A DNA stretch of 39,191 nucleotides from Zelonia costaricensis (lineage: Eukaryota > Euglenozoa > Kinetoplastea > Trypanosomatida > Trypanosomatidae), in assembly GCA_030849075.1 (NCBI GenBank), contig JASAOO010003309.1, positions 1-39,191 of the forward strand. The letters run 5' to 3'. Positions within the stretch are counted from its first letter, which is position 1, and every line of letters begins with the position of its first letter. Shown here piece by piece: positions 27,647 through 37,131 of this stretch. The notes beneath the pieces were generated by a model that saw only the letters and a list, made by a program, of their open reading frames with translations, had not been told where the DNA came from and searched no databases. Both the position numbers and the translations under genes were made by a program.

Positions 27647-28636
27647 CGAGTAGCGCCGGCTTTTGCGCGCGTATTCGTGTGTTTGTGGTCTGCGCCAGCC
27701 GCGCCGGGTCGCATTGACGAAGTTGCGGAGGTGCCGACGGGGTGATGGTACTCTCCACCGCCTTCTGTTGGCGTTTCTCTTCCCAGGCGTCTCGCTACGC
27801 TGTGGATGGCATGTCCGACGCTCATCCTCCACCGCCGCCGCTGTATCTACGCGTCACCCAATAGATCTCACCCCCCCCCTGCAGCGCCGGCGGCACCGCA
27901 CACAAAACGTGGAGTGCTCGGCCCACCGCGCTGTCTCCGCCTCGTGCACCACCGCCGCCGCCTGCCGCACCGTACACATTTGTTGTCCTTTTTGACCGGC
28001 GCTCGTGTCTCGTGCGCGTACGGCGCTTGGGTCACCTCGCGCCACGCAACAAGCCACGCCCGAGGCACAAAGACGTAAGCGCAGACTGCACGCAATCGCT
28101 GCTCCTCCTGTCGCTGCCGCGCGCGGAGCCGCACACCGCGGGAAAGGAGCAGCTCCTAATCGGTTTGCAGTGACGCAGCCCCCGAAAACAGGAGGAGCAG
28201 CGCTCTTCTCCCGTTCGCCGATCTCCTTCTCGCAGCCTCCCTTCTCCTCAGCGTGGTGCGATTGGTCACCTAAGGAGGCGAGCAGCGGCCTGCAGCGGCG
28301 CACATCAGAGTGTGTGAATGTGTGTGGCACAGTTGGTCACCACTGCGCAAAGTGCCGGGATGAGGCGTGCCCTGCGATGCTCGCAGTGCTCCACGCGCTC
28401 TTCCTCTTGCCACGAGTCGACGCTTCAGGTTTCCCGCCCTCGCGCTATGAGCTTCCCCGGCCCCTATCATGCCACTCCCGCTTCACTGCGTATCTCTATC
28501 ACGGCTTTGCCTCTTCCCAACTTCCCGCACGGGAGTCGTGCCTTCTCTTAAGCGCGCTTTACTGCACCCCTTCGCAGGAGTTGACCGTCGGAGCGTTCGA
28601 GTGATTGCTGCCGCTGCTGCTTCCGGTGCCGACGCG
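27647..28636. other. intergenic region between DOT1 and the WD40 gene
   Basis: No gene seen. Short ORFs are arginine- or serine-rich and without features. Pyrimidine runs near 28425-28570 precede the AG at 28576-28577. Confidence 0.55.
28540..28577 (+). promoter_or_regulatory. candidate trans-splice acceptor of the WD40 gene
   Basis: A T/C-rich run ends in CTGCACCCCTTCGCAG, with AG at 28576-28577 and 59 bases to the ATG at 28637. Its use would rule out the in-frame ATG at 28469. Confidence 0.45.
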
Positions 28637-29899
28637 ATGCTCTTCCTGGCCCGCGACGGCATGCGTGGGCAGCTCGTCGACATCGAGACGCAGACGACGC
28701 TGCGCAACTACGCCATTGGCGAGGTGAGCCGAAACGCACTTGTGTACTCGCCCATCAGCCCGGCTGTCATCGCGCACCAGGCACGCAACTGCGCCTTGTT
28801 TCTATCTGCGACGACACAGCAGCCGCTGCAGCGCAGCTTCACGCCGGAGCTGGTCACGAGCTGCGCGGTGACGCGGTGTGGCACGTACATGGTGGCTGGC
28901 ACCGCCAACGGCACCCTTCTCCTGTGGAACCTGCAGTCCGGCGAGTTGATCAAGAACTACAAGGCACACCTGCGCACCGTTCACTGCGTGGCCCTCTCAC
29001 CCGACGACTCCCTCGTCGCGACCGCCTCTGAGGACTCCGTGTGCAAGGTCTGGACTCTGGCCACGCTCGCCTCTCTGCGGATGCGCGAGGTTGTGCCGCG
29101 CTGCGTCTTCACTGGCCACTCCCTTGGCGTCACGTGCTGCACGTTCCTTCAGCACATCAGCGTGCTGGTGACCGGCTCGAGCGACCGCACGTGCCGTCTC
29201 GTTGACCCCAACACGGGGGATCAGCTTCGCACCATCACCGTCGGCGACGCGGTGACGGCCCTCACCGTCGGCCTGGACGACACCGCCCTTGTCGCCGGCA
29301 CACTGAAGGGCTTTCTCTTCTTCACCCAACTCTCGCACGCGTCGCCTCGACTGCCTCTCGACGCGGAGCGGAAGGACGGCGCTGGCGGTGGCGGTGGAGA
29401 GGCCATTCTGCGGCCGCCCAGCGCGGACGGGCACCACAGCGCGGTCGTTTTTGTGCGGGCGCTGCCGTCGCGGCCGGCGCAGGTGCTCACGGCCAGCGAG
29501 GGCGGCGCTGTGCTGTGGTTCGACATGCTGAGCGGCCGCCTCGTCAGGGAGTGCGTCAGCCCGCAGAAGGGCCGCCTGCTCAGCTGCTGCGTGGTGCCCC
29601 GCGTGGCGCTGCAGGTGAAGGGAAGCTGCGCCGCACTCGACAAGAATCCCATCGACCCGTCGAGCGGCCACTACCACGTCACGCAACACGCGCTGGCGTT
29701 GCGCCAGCCGTCAAGTGGCGGCAAGCGCAGTCGTCCCGGTGTCGATGCGGAGGGGAACGGCGAGAGGGGGACGAGCAGCGACATGGACGCTGGCTTGATC
29801 ACGTTGCAGGCGACACGCGCGAAGGCAGAGGAGCTGCGCGGGCTGCAGACCCAGCTGCGGCGGCGCCTCCTCAAGCTGCGGGCCGCAAGGGGCGCATGA
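28637..29899 (+). CDS. WD40 protein, WDR18/Ipi3-like (60S ribosome assembly)
   Basis: 420 residues with WD40 repeats: GTLLLWNLQSGELIKNY (about 90-106), LVATASEDSVCKVWTL (about 130-145), VLVTGSSDRTCRLVDP (about 175-190), a repeat around DAVTALTVGLDDTALVAGT, and QVLTASEGGAVLWFDMLSG (about 280-298). The repeat order, the large inserts, and the C-terminal helix after a disordered linker (LRGLQTQLRRRLLKLRA) are as in WDR18/Ipi3, a member of the Rix1/PELP1 complex that acts in ITS2 processing and release of pre-60S particles in the nucleus. The linker contains KRSRP, a possible nuclear signal. The family assignment rests on resemblance by eye; another WD40 family is the alternative. The start chosen lies after the best AG; the upstream ATG at 28469 would add 56 residues of low quality. 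Confidence 0.85.
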   Translation: MLFLARDGMRGQLVDIETQTTLRNYAIGEVSRNALVYSPISPAVIAHQARNCALFLSATTQQPLQRSFTPELVTSCAVTRCGTYMVAGTANGTLLLWNLQSGELIKNYKAHLRTVHCVALSPDDSLVATASEDSVCKVWTLATLASLRMREVVPRCVFTGHSLGVTCCTFLQHISVLVTGSSDRTCRLVDPNTGDQLRTITVGDAVTALTVGLDDTALVAGTLKGFLFFTQLSHASPRLPLDAERKDGAGGGGGEAILRPPSADGHHSAVVFVRALPSRPAQVLTASEGGAVLWFDMLSGRLVRECVSPQKGRLLSCCVVPRVALQVKGSCAALDKNPIDPSSGHYHVTQHALALRQPSSGGKRSRPGVDAEGNGERGTSSDMDAGLITLQATRAKAEELRGLQTQLRRRLLKLRAARGA

Positions 29900-30578
29900 G
29901 CGCGCGGAGGCAGGCAGCTAGCTTTCCATTGTTGCAGACGGAAGCGTCTAAACCGAGTAACCATAAGCGCGCTGCTGCGTCGCCGTGTCGATGAACGGCC
30001 CCACATGCTCCTCCTCCCCCTTTTTCAGGAGTCCGGGCGCTGGTGGGAGTAAAGGGAAAACACACAACAGGAAGAGCAGCGCATTCATGGGCCGCCCGCG
30101 CAGCGTGCGGGTGCGTGTACGTCGAGCAGCACGCAGGGTGTAATGGGCGTACCCGCCGTCGTCCCCTTAGCAGTGCACAGCGTCCACGTTGTGCGCCCGC
30201 TGTGAGAGGAGCATCCCCCTTTTTGGCCCGGGGCCGCGGGCGGCCGCCCAGCGAGGTGGATGCGGCGGCGTTGACATTGCGGCGCTCTTGTTGTTGGGTC
30301 GCACTGCATGGACCGCCCCGCTCGCCCCTCCTCCCCTATCTGCCTGCAAGTGACTTGCCACATGGCGCACACACCCACACTCCCCCCCTCTCTCTCTCTC
30401 TCTCTCTGCGAACCTTTCTCTACCTCCCTACCCCTTCCGTCTTTCTTCTTTTTCTCTCCACTCCGCTGGCGCAATGGACATGCGGCATCTGCAATGCCGA
30501 TCCGTGCAACAGCGAGCCACGCCACAGCACAGCGCCAGCACTGTCAGCCGCGGCGAGGGCCACTACGCGGGCGGCACC
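29900..30578. other. intergenic region before RPC2
   Basis: No gene seen. A T-rich/C-rich run is present at 30008-30027, and a strong pyrimidine tract with a CT repeat at about 30380-30470. Confidence 0.6.
30381..30512 (+). promoter_or_regulatory. CT-repeat pyrimidine tract and first downstream AG, candidate trans-splice acceptor of RPC2
   Basis: The tract (CT repeat 30388-30407, then C/T to about 30469) has its first following AG at 30511-30512. That AG lies downstream of the ATG at 30474, so splicing there would remove it and leave the ATG at 30579 as the first, with a 66-base leader. Confidence 0.5.
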
Positions 30579-33500
30579 ATGGCGGACTTCGGTGAGGAGT
30601 ACCAGCGCAAGAAGCTGGAGATGCTGCCGGCATTGATGGGCATGCGCGGCATCCTCAACCACCACATCGCCTCCTTCGACCACCTGATTGAGGTGGAGCT
30701 GCAGCGCATTCTGGTCAACGAGTCGAACGTCGAGATCAAGAGCGCCGTCGACCCTGACTTTGTCATTCGCTACCTGAACATCCGCGTCTGCCGCCCGCAG
30801 GAGATTGTGGGCAAGGGCCATGTGCCGAAGCTTGTGACGCCGCAGGAGTGCCGCATCCGGGACATGACCTACCGTGGCGACATGATCGTCGATGTGCAGT
30901 ACACAAGCCGCGACCGCACGCGGGCGATGGTGGTCGAGAAGGACGTGAAGATCGGCACCATTCCGATCATGCTCAAATCGCGAAGCTGTAACTTGTACCG
31001 TAAAACGCGCGAGGAGCTCGTGAACATGCGAGAATGCCCGCTAGACCCCGGCGGCTACTTCATCATCAAGGGCGTGGAGAAGGTGTGCCTCGTGCAGGAG
31101 CAGCAGAGCAAGAACCGCGTCATCATCGAGGCGGACGAGCACGGCAGCATCTCGGCTCACGTGCAAAGCAAAACGCACTACTCCATCTCCAAGTGCGCTG
31201 TCACCTTCAAGAAGGGCAGCATCGTGCTCTCGCACCGCTCCTTCACGGACGACATTCCCATCATTGTGGTGCTCAAGGCGCTGGGGATCGAGAATGACCA
31301 GCACATCACGCAGTGCATCGGCACCGCCCCGGAGTTCCAGAAGATCCTCTTCCCCTGCTTTGAAGAGGCGCGGCTGCTCAACGTGGTGACGCAGAACGAC
31401 GCCCTGCAGTACATTGGCGAGAAGCGCAAGGAGAGTGTGTGGGAGGTGGAGGAGACGCAGCAGCGGCAGGTCAACCGGTCCAAAGCCGACAAGGCGGCGG
31501 AGTTTCTGGCAAACGTGCTCCTGTGCCACATCCGCGAGGGGCAGGTGCAGAAGGATTGGAACTTCCGGCATAAGGCGTTCTACGTCTGCTTCATGGTGCG
31601 CGGCATGATCGAGGCGAGTTTCGACGCCTCTTTGTTGGACGAGCGCGACTTCTACGGTAACAAACGCTTTGAGACGACCGGCACGCTCATGTCGCTGCTA
31701 TTCGAGGATCTGCTGAAGCAGTTCAACCGCGTCGTGAAGACGGCCATGGACCAGCAGCTGTCCAAGAAGGACTCGACCCGTCCCTTCAGCGTGAAGCAGC
31801 TCATGGAAAGTAAGATGGAAGTGATCCAGAACGGCATGCGCATCGCTATCAGCAGCGGCCGCTGGGACCTGAAGCGCTTCAACATGAACCGGCAAGGCAT
31901 CACGCAGGTGCTGTCGCGGCTCTCGTACATCGCGTGCCTCGGGATGATGACGCGGCTTGCCTCCTCGTTCGAGAAGACGCGCAAGATTAGCGGGCCGCGG
32001 TCGCTGCAGCCGAGCCAGTGGGGCATGGTGTGCCCGTGCGACACGCCGGAGGGGGAGAGCTGCGGCCTTGTCAAAAACTTCGCAACGCTCAGCCAGGTCA
32101 CGCTGGACCTGAACGACGACTACGTGCGCGCGGCGGCCCACTCGCTCGGCGTGGAGGAGATCGACACGGTGACGCCGACGGACTTTTTGCATCACTACAG
32201 CGTATTTCTCAACGGCACCCTCATCGGCATCCACCGCTACCCCAGCCGGCTGTGCGCTGGCATCCGCGCCCTCCGCCGCTCCGGCCGCCTCCATCCCCAC
32301 GTCTCCATCTCCACCCAGCCGCGGCAGCGCACGGTGCAGATCGGCAGCGACGGTGGCCGCATCGCCCGTCTGCTGATCATAGTCCGCGGCGGCCAGCCAG
32401 CCGTCACTTCGACCCACCTCGACCGCCTGCGCGACCGCCTCTGCACCCTGAACGACTTTCTCGCTGAGGGCCTCATCGAGTACGTCGATGTGAACGAGTC
32501 GAACGACTGCCTCATCGCCGTCTACCCGGCCGACATCGGGCCCTACACGACGCACCTTGAGGTGGAGCCGCTGTCGCTGTTGGGCGTCGTCGCTGGCATC
32601 ATCCCGTACCCGCACCACAACCAGTCGGCCCGCAACACGTTCCAGTCCGCGATGGGCAAACAGGCGCTCGGCACGGTGGCGCTTAACCAGTACATTCGTG
32701 CGGACACGGTGCTGCTGCTCGGCGCGTACCCGCAGCGCCCGCTGTGCCGCACCAAGGCGATGTCGCTGACGAACTACGAGAAGCTTGGGGCTGGCATCAA
32801 CGCCATGGTGTGCGTGATGAGCTACAGCGGCTACGACATCGAGGACGCGCAGGTGTACAACAAGGCCGCACTGGACCGCGGGTACGGACGCTGCGTCGTG
32901 CTGCGCAAGCACGAGGTTGATCTCGAGAAGTACGCCGGCGGCGAGTTTGACGTTATCCTGCCGCCGGAGAAGAACAGCGGCGGTGGCAAGTTCAAGGCGC
33001 TCAACGCCGACGGCGTGGCCAGCAAGGGCGCGTTCGTGCAGCAGTACGATGTCCTGGTCAACAAATTCACCCCCGTCGCCGGCGGCGACCCGCGGCCGGT
33101 GCCGCTTGTGTACAAGTACCCGCAGCCGGCCGTGATCGACCACGTCGTCATCACACCCCCTGGCGACTACGACCGCTCGCTCGACGTGGACCAGAAGATC
33201 AAGGTGGTCACGCGCGAGGTGCGGCCCCCGGAGCCGGGCGACAAGTTCTCCTCGCGGCACGGGCAAAAGGGCGTCGTCGGCCTCATCGTCAACGGCGTGG
33301 ACATGCCCTTCAACGAGCGCGGCATGAGCCCCGACATGATCATGAACCCGCACGGCTTCCCGAGCCGCATGACAGTAGGGAAACTGCTCGAGCTGGTCTG
33401 CTCGAAGGCGGCGGCGCTGCGGGGGTCGATGGGTGACGGGACGGCGTTTGGCGGCGACTCGGCCGACAGCATCAGCCAGCAGCTGCTCTCCTTCGGCTAC

Positions 33501-33956
33501 AACTACCACGGCAAGGACGTCTTCTACTCCGGCATCACCGGCGAGCTGATGCAGGGGTACGTCTTCTTTGGCCCGATCTACTACCAGCGCCTCAAGCACA
33601 TGGTGACCGATAAGATGCACGCCCGCTCCACCGGGCCGCGGTCGATGCTGACGCGCCAGCCGACCGAGGGCCGCTCCCGCAGCGGTGGGCTGCGCGTTGG
33701 CGAGATGGAGCGCGACTGCATGGTAGGCTACGGTGCGTCGAACCTGCTCAACGAGCGCCTTCTCATCAGCTCCGACATGTTCACGGCGGACATCTGTCAC
33801 GTCTGCGGCAACCTCGGGTACAGCAACCGCTGCACGTACTGCAAGACGAAGGGGACCACGTCGAAAGTGAACATGCCGTACGCCTTCAAGCTTCTCATCC
33901 AGGAGCTGCAGGGCATGGGCGTGAGTCTGCGCCTCTCCATGGACGCACCGACCTGA
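30579..33956 (+). CDS. RPC2: RNA polymerase III second-largest subunit
   Basis: 1125 residues from this start. This is the beta-like catalytic subunit of Pol III, which makes tRNAs, 5S rRNA and U-snRNAs in trypanosomatids. Near-diagnostic family blocks are all present in order: ECPLDPGGYFI, LQPSQWGMVCPCDTPEGES (DTPEGE at 488-493), NGTLIGIHRYPSRL, GYDIEDA, GDKFSSRHGQKG (887-898) at the active-centre hybrid-binding region, MNPHGFPSRMTVGK, RQPTEGRSRSGGLR, and a C-terminal zinc finger C1073-x2-C1076-x8-C1085-x2-C1088. Similarity is to the Pol III paralogue (LPALMGMRGILNHHIASFDH at the N-terminus), not Pol I or II. The ATG at 30474 is in frame and would add 35 residues (1160 total), but they look unlike the family and the ATG precedes the best acceptor; 30579 has the better context, ACCATGG. 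Confidence 0.97.
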   Translation: MADFGEEYQRKKLEMLPALMGMRGILNHHIASFDHLIEVELQRILVNESNVEIKSAVDPDFVIRYLNIRVCRPQEIVGKGHVPKLVTPQECRIRDMTYRGDMIVDVQYTSRDRTRAMVVEKDVKIGTIPIMLKSRSCNLYRKTREELVNMRECPLDPGGYFIIKGVEKVCLVQEQQSKNRVIIEADEHGSISAHVQSKTHYSISKCAVTFKKGSIVLSHRSFTDDIPIIVVLKALGIENDQHITQCIGTAPEFQKILFPCFEEARLLNVVTQNDALQYIGEKRKESVWEVEETQQRQVNRSKADKAAEFLANVLLCHIREGQVQKDWNFRHKAFYVCFMVRGMIEASFDASLLDERDFYGNKRFETTGTLMSLLFEDLLKQFNRVVKTAMDQQLSKKDSTRPFSVKQLMESKMEVIQNGMRIAISSGRWDLKRFNMNRQGITQVLSRLSYIACLGMMTRLASSFEKTRKISGPRSLQPSQWGMVCPCDTPEGESCGLVKNFATLSQVTLDLNDDYVRAAAHSLGVEEIDTVTPTDFLHHYSVFLNGTLIGIHRYPSRLCAGIRALRRSGRLHPHVSISTQPRQRTVQIGSDGGRIARLLIIVRGGQPAVTSTHLDRLRDRLCTLNDFLAEGLIEYVDVNESNDCLIAVYPADIGPYTTHLEVEPLSLLGVVAGIIPYPHHNQSARNTFQSAMGKQALGTVALNQYIRADTVLLLGAYPQRPLCRTKAMSLTNYEKLGAGINAMVCVMSYSGYDIEDAQVYNKAALDRGYGRCVVLRKHEVDLEKYAGGEFDVILPPEKNSGGGKFKALNADGVASKGAFVQQYDVLVNKFTPVAGGDPRPVPLVYKYPQPAVIDHVVITPPGDYDRSLDVDQKIKVVTREVRPPEPGDKFSSRHGQKGVVGLIVNGVDMPFNERGMSPDMIMNPHGFPSRMTVGKLLELVCSKAAALRGSMGDGTAFGGDSADSISQQLLSFGYNYHGKDVFYSGITGELMQGYVFFGPIYYQRLKHMVTDKMHARSTGPRSMLTRQPTEGRSRSGGLRVGEMERDCMVGYGASNLLNERLLISSDMFTADICHVCGNLGYSNRCTYCKTKGTTSKVNMPYAFKLLIQELQGMGVSLRLSMDAPT

Positions 33957-34674
33957 CACTGCAGGCCCTGCCCCCCCCCCCCCCATCGCGGCTCTCTCGG
34001 CACTGGTTCGTGCCTCGAACTCTTGTGTACCTCTGCTGTTTGACTGCAGGCGTGTGCGACGTGCTGTTTTGGTTGTCGCCTTCCCATAACTCACTTTCGT
34101 GTGTTCTCTTCCTTCACCGTGTAATCGCCGTGCACCCGCAGCGTGACAGAAAATGAGTGATGCAACAACGGTGTCTCCAGCATGCGCTCAATGGCGAGTC
34201 CTTCTGTGCGGCTCATAAGCGGTCGCAGAAGGCACGTCGTAGCCACTTCAGGCCGCCAACAGGGTTTCTTCTCTGGCATTGCCGGTGCAGCCTCACGCAC
34301 AAGGAAGCACAAGAGCGGGCTTCGAGCGGGGAAACCGTGGGCTTCACCACACCAGAGAACGAAGCGCCGTCTCCATGCGCTAGCACGCGGCTCCCTCGAC
34401 CTCACACTCCTCTCGCAGGCGGCACGGGGGAAGGCGGGGCTCCAACGGTAAGCGGCTGTGAGGTCGGTAGCGAGGCGCGTCCTTGCCGCGCTCGTTTCAG
34501 CACTGCGCCATGCACCGACGCTTTGCCCCTGCGCACCTGCACAATCTTCCACGACTGCACTCCTGCAGCTTTCCACCTTCTCTGTCTTGCCGCTGAACCG
34601 CGCCACAGCTCCACAGCTACGCCTCCTTCCGCTCTCCTCCTCTCCTCCCCCACCCCACCCCACCTCCTGCAACC
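33957..34674. other. intergenic region before histone H4
   Basis: No gene seen. A C14 run is found at 33971-33984, soon after the RPC2 stop. Pyrimidine tracts lie at 34565-34590 and 34620-34670; AG at 34608-34609 is a candidate H4 acceptor. Confidence 0.6.
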
Positions 34675-34977
34675 ATGGCCAAGGGTAAGCGCTCCGCCGA
34701 TGCCAAGGGCAGCCAGAAGCGCCAGAAGAAGGTGCTGCGCGACAACATCCGCGGCATCACGCGCGGCTCGATTCGCCGCATGGCGCGCCGCGGTGGCGTG
34801 AAGCGCATCTCGAGCGAGATCTACGAGGAGGTGCGCCGCGTGCTCAAGGCGTACGTCGAGGACATCGTGCGCTCGAGCACGGCGTACACCGAGTACGCGC
34901 GCAAGAAGACGGTGACGGCCTCGGACGTCGTGAACGCGCTGCGCAAGCGCGGCCACATCCTGTACGGCTACGCGTAG
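34675..34977 (+). CDS. H4: histone H4
   Basis: 100 residues, full length, ending in the H4 hallmark [12 protein letters not shown]. The histone fold is clear: [20 protein letters not shown] (loop and helix 1), [20 protein letters not shown] (helix 2), and [16 protein letters not shown] (helix 3). The N-terminal tail ([19 protein letters not shown]) differs from the animal/yeast SGRGKGGKGLGK tail and is the kinetoplastid type, giving the best single clue to the organism. Codon use is strongly GC3-biased, as in a highly expressed gene. The ATG lies in ACCATGG context. Kinetoplastids carry several H4 copies in the genome; only one is in this window. Confidence 0.98.
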   Translation: MAKGKRSADAKGSQKRQKKVLRDNIRGITRGSIRRMARRGGVKRISSEIYEEVRRVLKAYVEDIVRSSTAYTEYARKKTVTASDVVNALRKRGHILYGYA

Positions 34978-35532
34978 TCTGTGAGTAAGGCAGGTTCGCT
35001 ACAGCACCCCGCCAAACTGCACCACCATAGATGCACTTTCTTCTCACTTTTTAAAAATCTTTTCTGAGCCTGTCGCCGTTGCGCACGCGAGCGCTCACCA
35101 CTGCATTCTCCCCTCTCTTGCTCTGGTGGAACGCACGCGCGCGATGTGCAGTGTCGCAAGAGGGTGGAGCCGCAGACGTGCTTCCATGTTCCACCGCCGA
35201 GACGTAAGAGAAGAAAATGGCCTATCCGCACACCAGCCCCCCAAAACAACAACAACAAGTTCTGCGCGTCTTTGTTGGGCTTCATCGGCCCCGCTAGCCA
35301 CACTCAACTGCTGCCAACATGTCGCCGCACAACCTCAGCTCTCGGAACTGCTGTAGCGCTCCTTCTGCTGCGAGTCCAGCTTCAGTGCCTCTGACTTTCG
35401 ATCTCTGACTCGCTTCCCTCTGCACTGCTCTTGTCCCGCCGCGGCAGCCACTCTCTGCCACTCTAACGCACCACAGCTTCAGCCCACGCAAGACGGCGCG
35501 CGACCCTTAAACGCCCCGCTCACGGACCCCTC
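34978..35532. other. intergenic region after histone H4
   Basis: No gene seen. A short T/A-rich stretch lies at 35049-35064 (TTTTTAAAAATCTTTTC). No stem-loop of the animal replication-dependent histone mRNA type is apparent near the H4 stop. Confidence 0.6.
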
Positions 35533-36216
35533 ATGAAGTCTATCCTTGCAGCGCACAGGGAGCGGACGGAGCACCCGCAGGAGGCACGGGAGACGGCGGT
35601 GCCCAACCCTGTTGCCGGCATTGTCTTCCCTAAAGCAGCGCTGCAATCCAGTGCGAAGGACGCCACCACCTCAACCCAAGACGCAGAGTTCGTAAAGCGC
35701 AACGGCACCGCGCTGGCCGCGAGCGAGCAGACGCTGATCTCGACGCACCCAACGTACGAATACGTGCTGGCGGCACGAATGCTCACCGCTATTGCCGCCG
35801 TCACAGCAGCAGGGACGTTCGCGACGGGTGGCGAACTGCTGCACCTTTCCGTCCGTCGGGCGGCGGCAGATGAGAGGGACCGCCACAGGACGCTGCCGTG
35901 CAGTCTGGCGTCGCTCTGGTTCATGTTGGAGAGCTTCTTGTGCATAGCTTCGATGATGGTATGCGTGACCGTGCTCTTTGTGCGGCCACAGCAAGTCCTC
36001 GTCCGCCGTTCCGACAGCGGACGCATGATGTGCCTGGGCACGGCGGTGTTCGTCCTCTTTCTCCTGGGGTGCGCGTCCTTTGGCGTTCTCCTCCTCCTCT
36101 ACGCCCTTGAGGCACCACCGCTACGGTGGCCGGCGCTCTGCCTCATCCCGGGCGTCCCCCTCCTCGCCCTCCTCGGCTTCTTCGTTCTTCTCGTCCTCAA
36201 CTCGCTGCGCCGCTGA
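35533..36216 (+). CDS. small four-helix membrane protein of unknown function
   Basis: 227 residues; family not recognised. The first 75 residues are polar. Four hydrophobic segments follow: about 78-100 (LAARMLTAIAAVTAAGTFAT), about 122-148 (SLWFMLESFLCIASMMVCVT), about 160-187 (LGTAVFVLFLLGCASFGVLL) and about 197-223 (LCLIPGVPLLALLGFFVLLV), the last ending in NSLRR. Short charged loops (ADERDRHR; RRSDSGR) separate them. The arrangement suggests an integral membrane protein with both ends probably on the same side. The ATG is the first of the frame. It is hypothetical but well supported by its regular helix pattern. Confidence 0.75.
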   Translation: MKSILAAHRERTEHPQEARETAVPNPVAGIVFPKAALQSSAKDATTSTQDAEFVKRNGTALAASEQTLISTHPTYEYVLAARMLTAIAAVTAAGTFATGGELLHLSVRRAAADERDRHRTLPCSLASLWFMLESFLCIASMMVCVTVLFVRPQQVLVRRSDSGRMMCLGTAVFVLFLLGCASFGVLLLLYALEAPPLRWPALCLIPGVPLLALLGFFVLLVLNSLRR

Positions 36217-37131
36217 CTCCGTCTCGCCTCGTTTGTTTGACCTTCTGCGCTAGCTTCGCTGCAATCTCCTTGACTCAATGCGGGCGGCTGGCGGCCTCCG
36301 CTGAGCAGCTACTGCACTGGAAACTGCACAGTCACCTGGAATGGCAGCACCGAGCTTTGAATGCGTACATGTTTCTGCGACCGTGCTACATCTTTCCGTC
36401 TCGGAGGCAGCGCTGCACCCTCGCGGTCGGTGCTTCGCCGCAGCTTCGTTCTCATCGTATCAACTCGCTCCTTTCAGGTATCTCTTAGTTCACCGCTTTG
36501 CTCTGTCTAGTCACGCTCCGAGTCTGCCGCGCATTGCCGCTCATCCGCAACGTGAACAGCCAACGCATGTGTAGCTCCGTGCGAATCCTGCCACACCCCT
36601 CCTCTTCTCCTCCGATCCCTCCCTTCCTAACTCTTCGTCTTTTGTCTCGGGAACCCTATTCCTGGCAAACTCTGCGGTGGCGAGTGAAGCACTGCTGTAA
36701 GTGTCCACCCAGTCCGACTTCGCCGCGCATGTGTGCTCGCCTGCGGCTGCCACGAGAGCCGTGGCGCGCGTGCTTCGCCGCCCCCCCCCTGCCCCATCCC
36801 CCTATTTTTGTGTTTTCCTTGCCTTTCTGTGTGCCCCTCCCTCCCCCCTCTGAGCGCGTGTTTCCGTTTTCTTGCCGCGTGAAGCGGCTGTGCAATACGC
36901 CTCTCCTCCCTCCCCCGTTCGCCGATGGCGCCGATGGCGGCGGGGTCGCCGTGCCGCCTGCCCCCCTCGCNTGGCTCGCTGCGCTTCTCCCCACACGCCA
37001 CCTCGCCACAGTAACGCGCGCTCCTCATCACGCTTTCCTTGTTGTCACTTTTTCTCGCCCCTCAATACCACCTGCCCACAGGACTTACTCGCTATCGCCC
37101 TCTAGCTTCGCTCTCCTCCTCTCCACACGCG
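36217..37131. other. intergenic region before the surface antigen gene, with one ambiguous base
   Basis: No gene seen. C-rich and pyrimidine-rich throughout, with a C-rich run at about 36781-36800. Position 36971 is n, so assembly quality is imperfect here. An ORF of 255 codons across it (36498-37265) is Pro/Ser/Arg-rich and not convincing. Confidence 0.55.
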
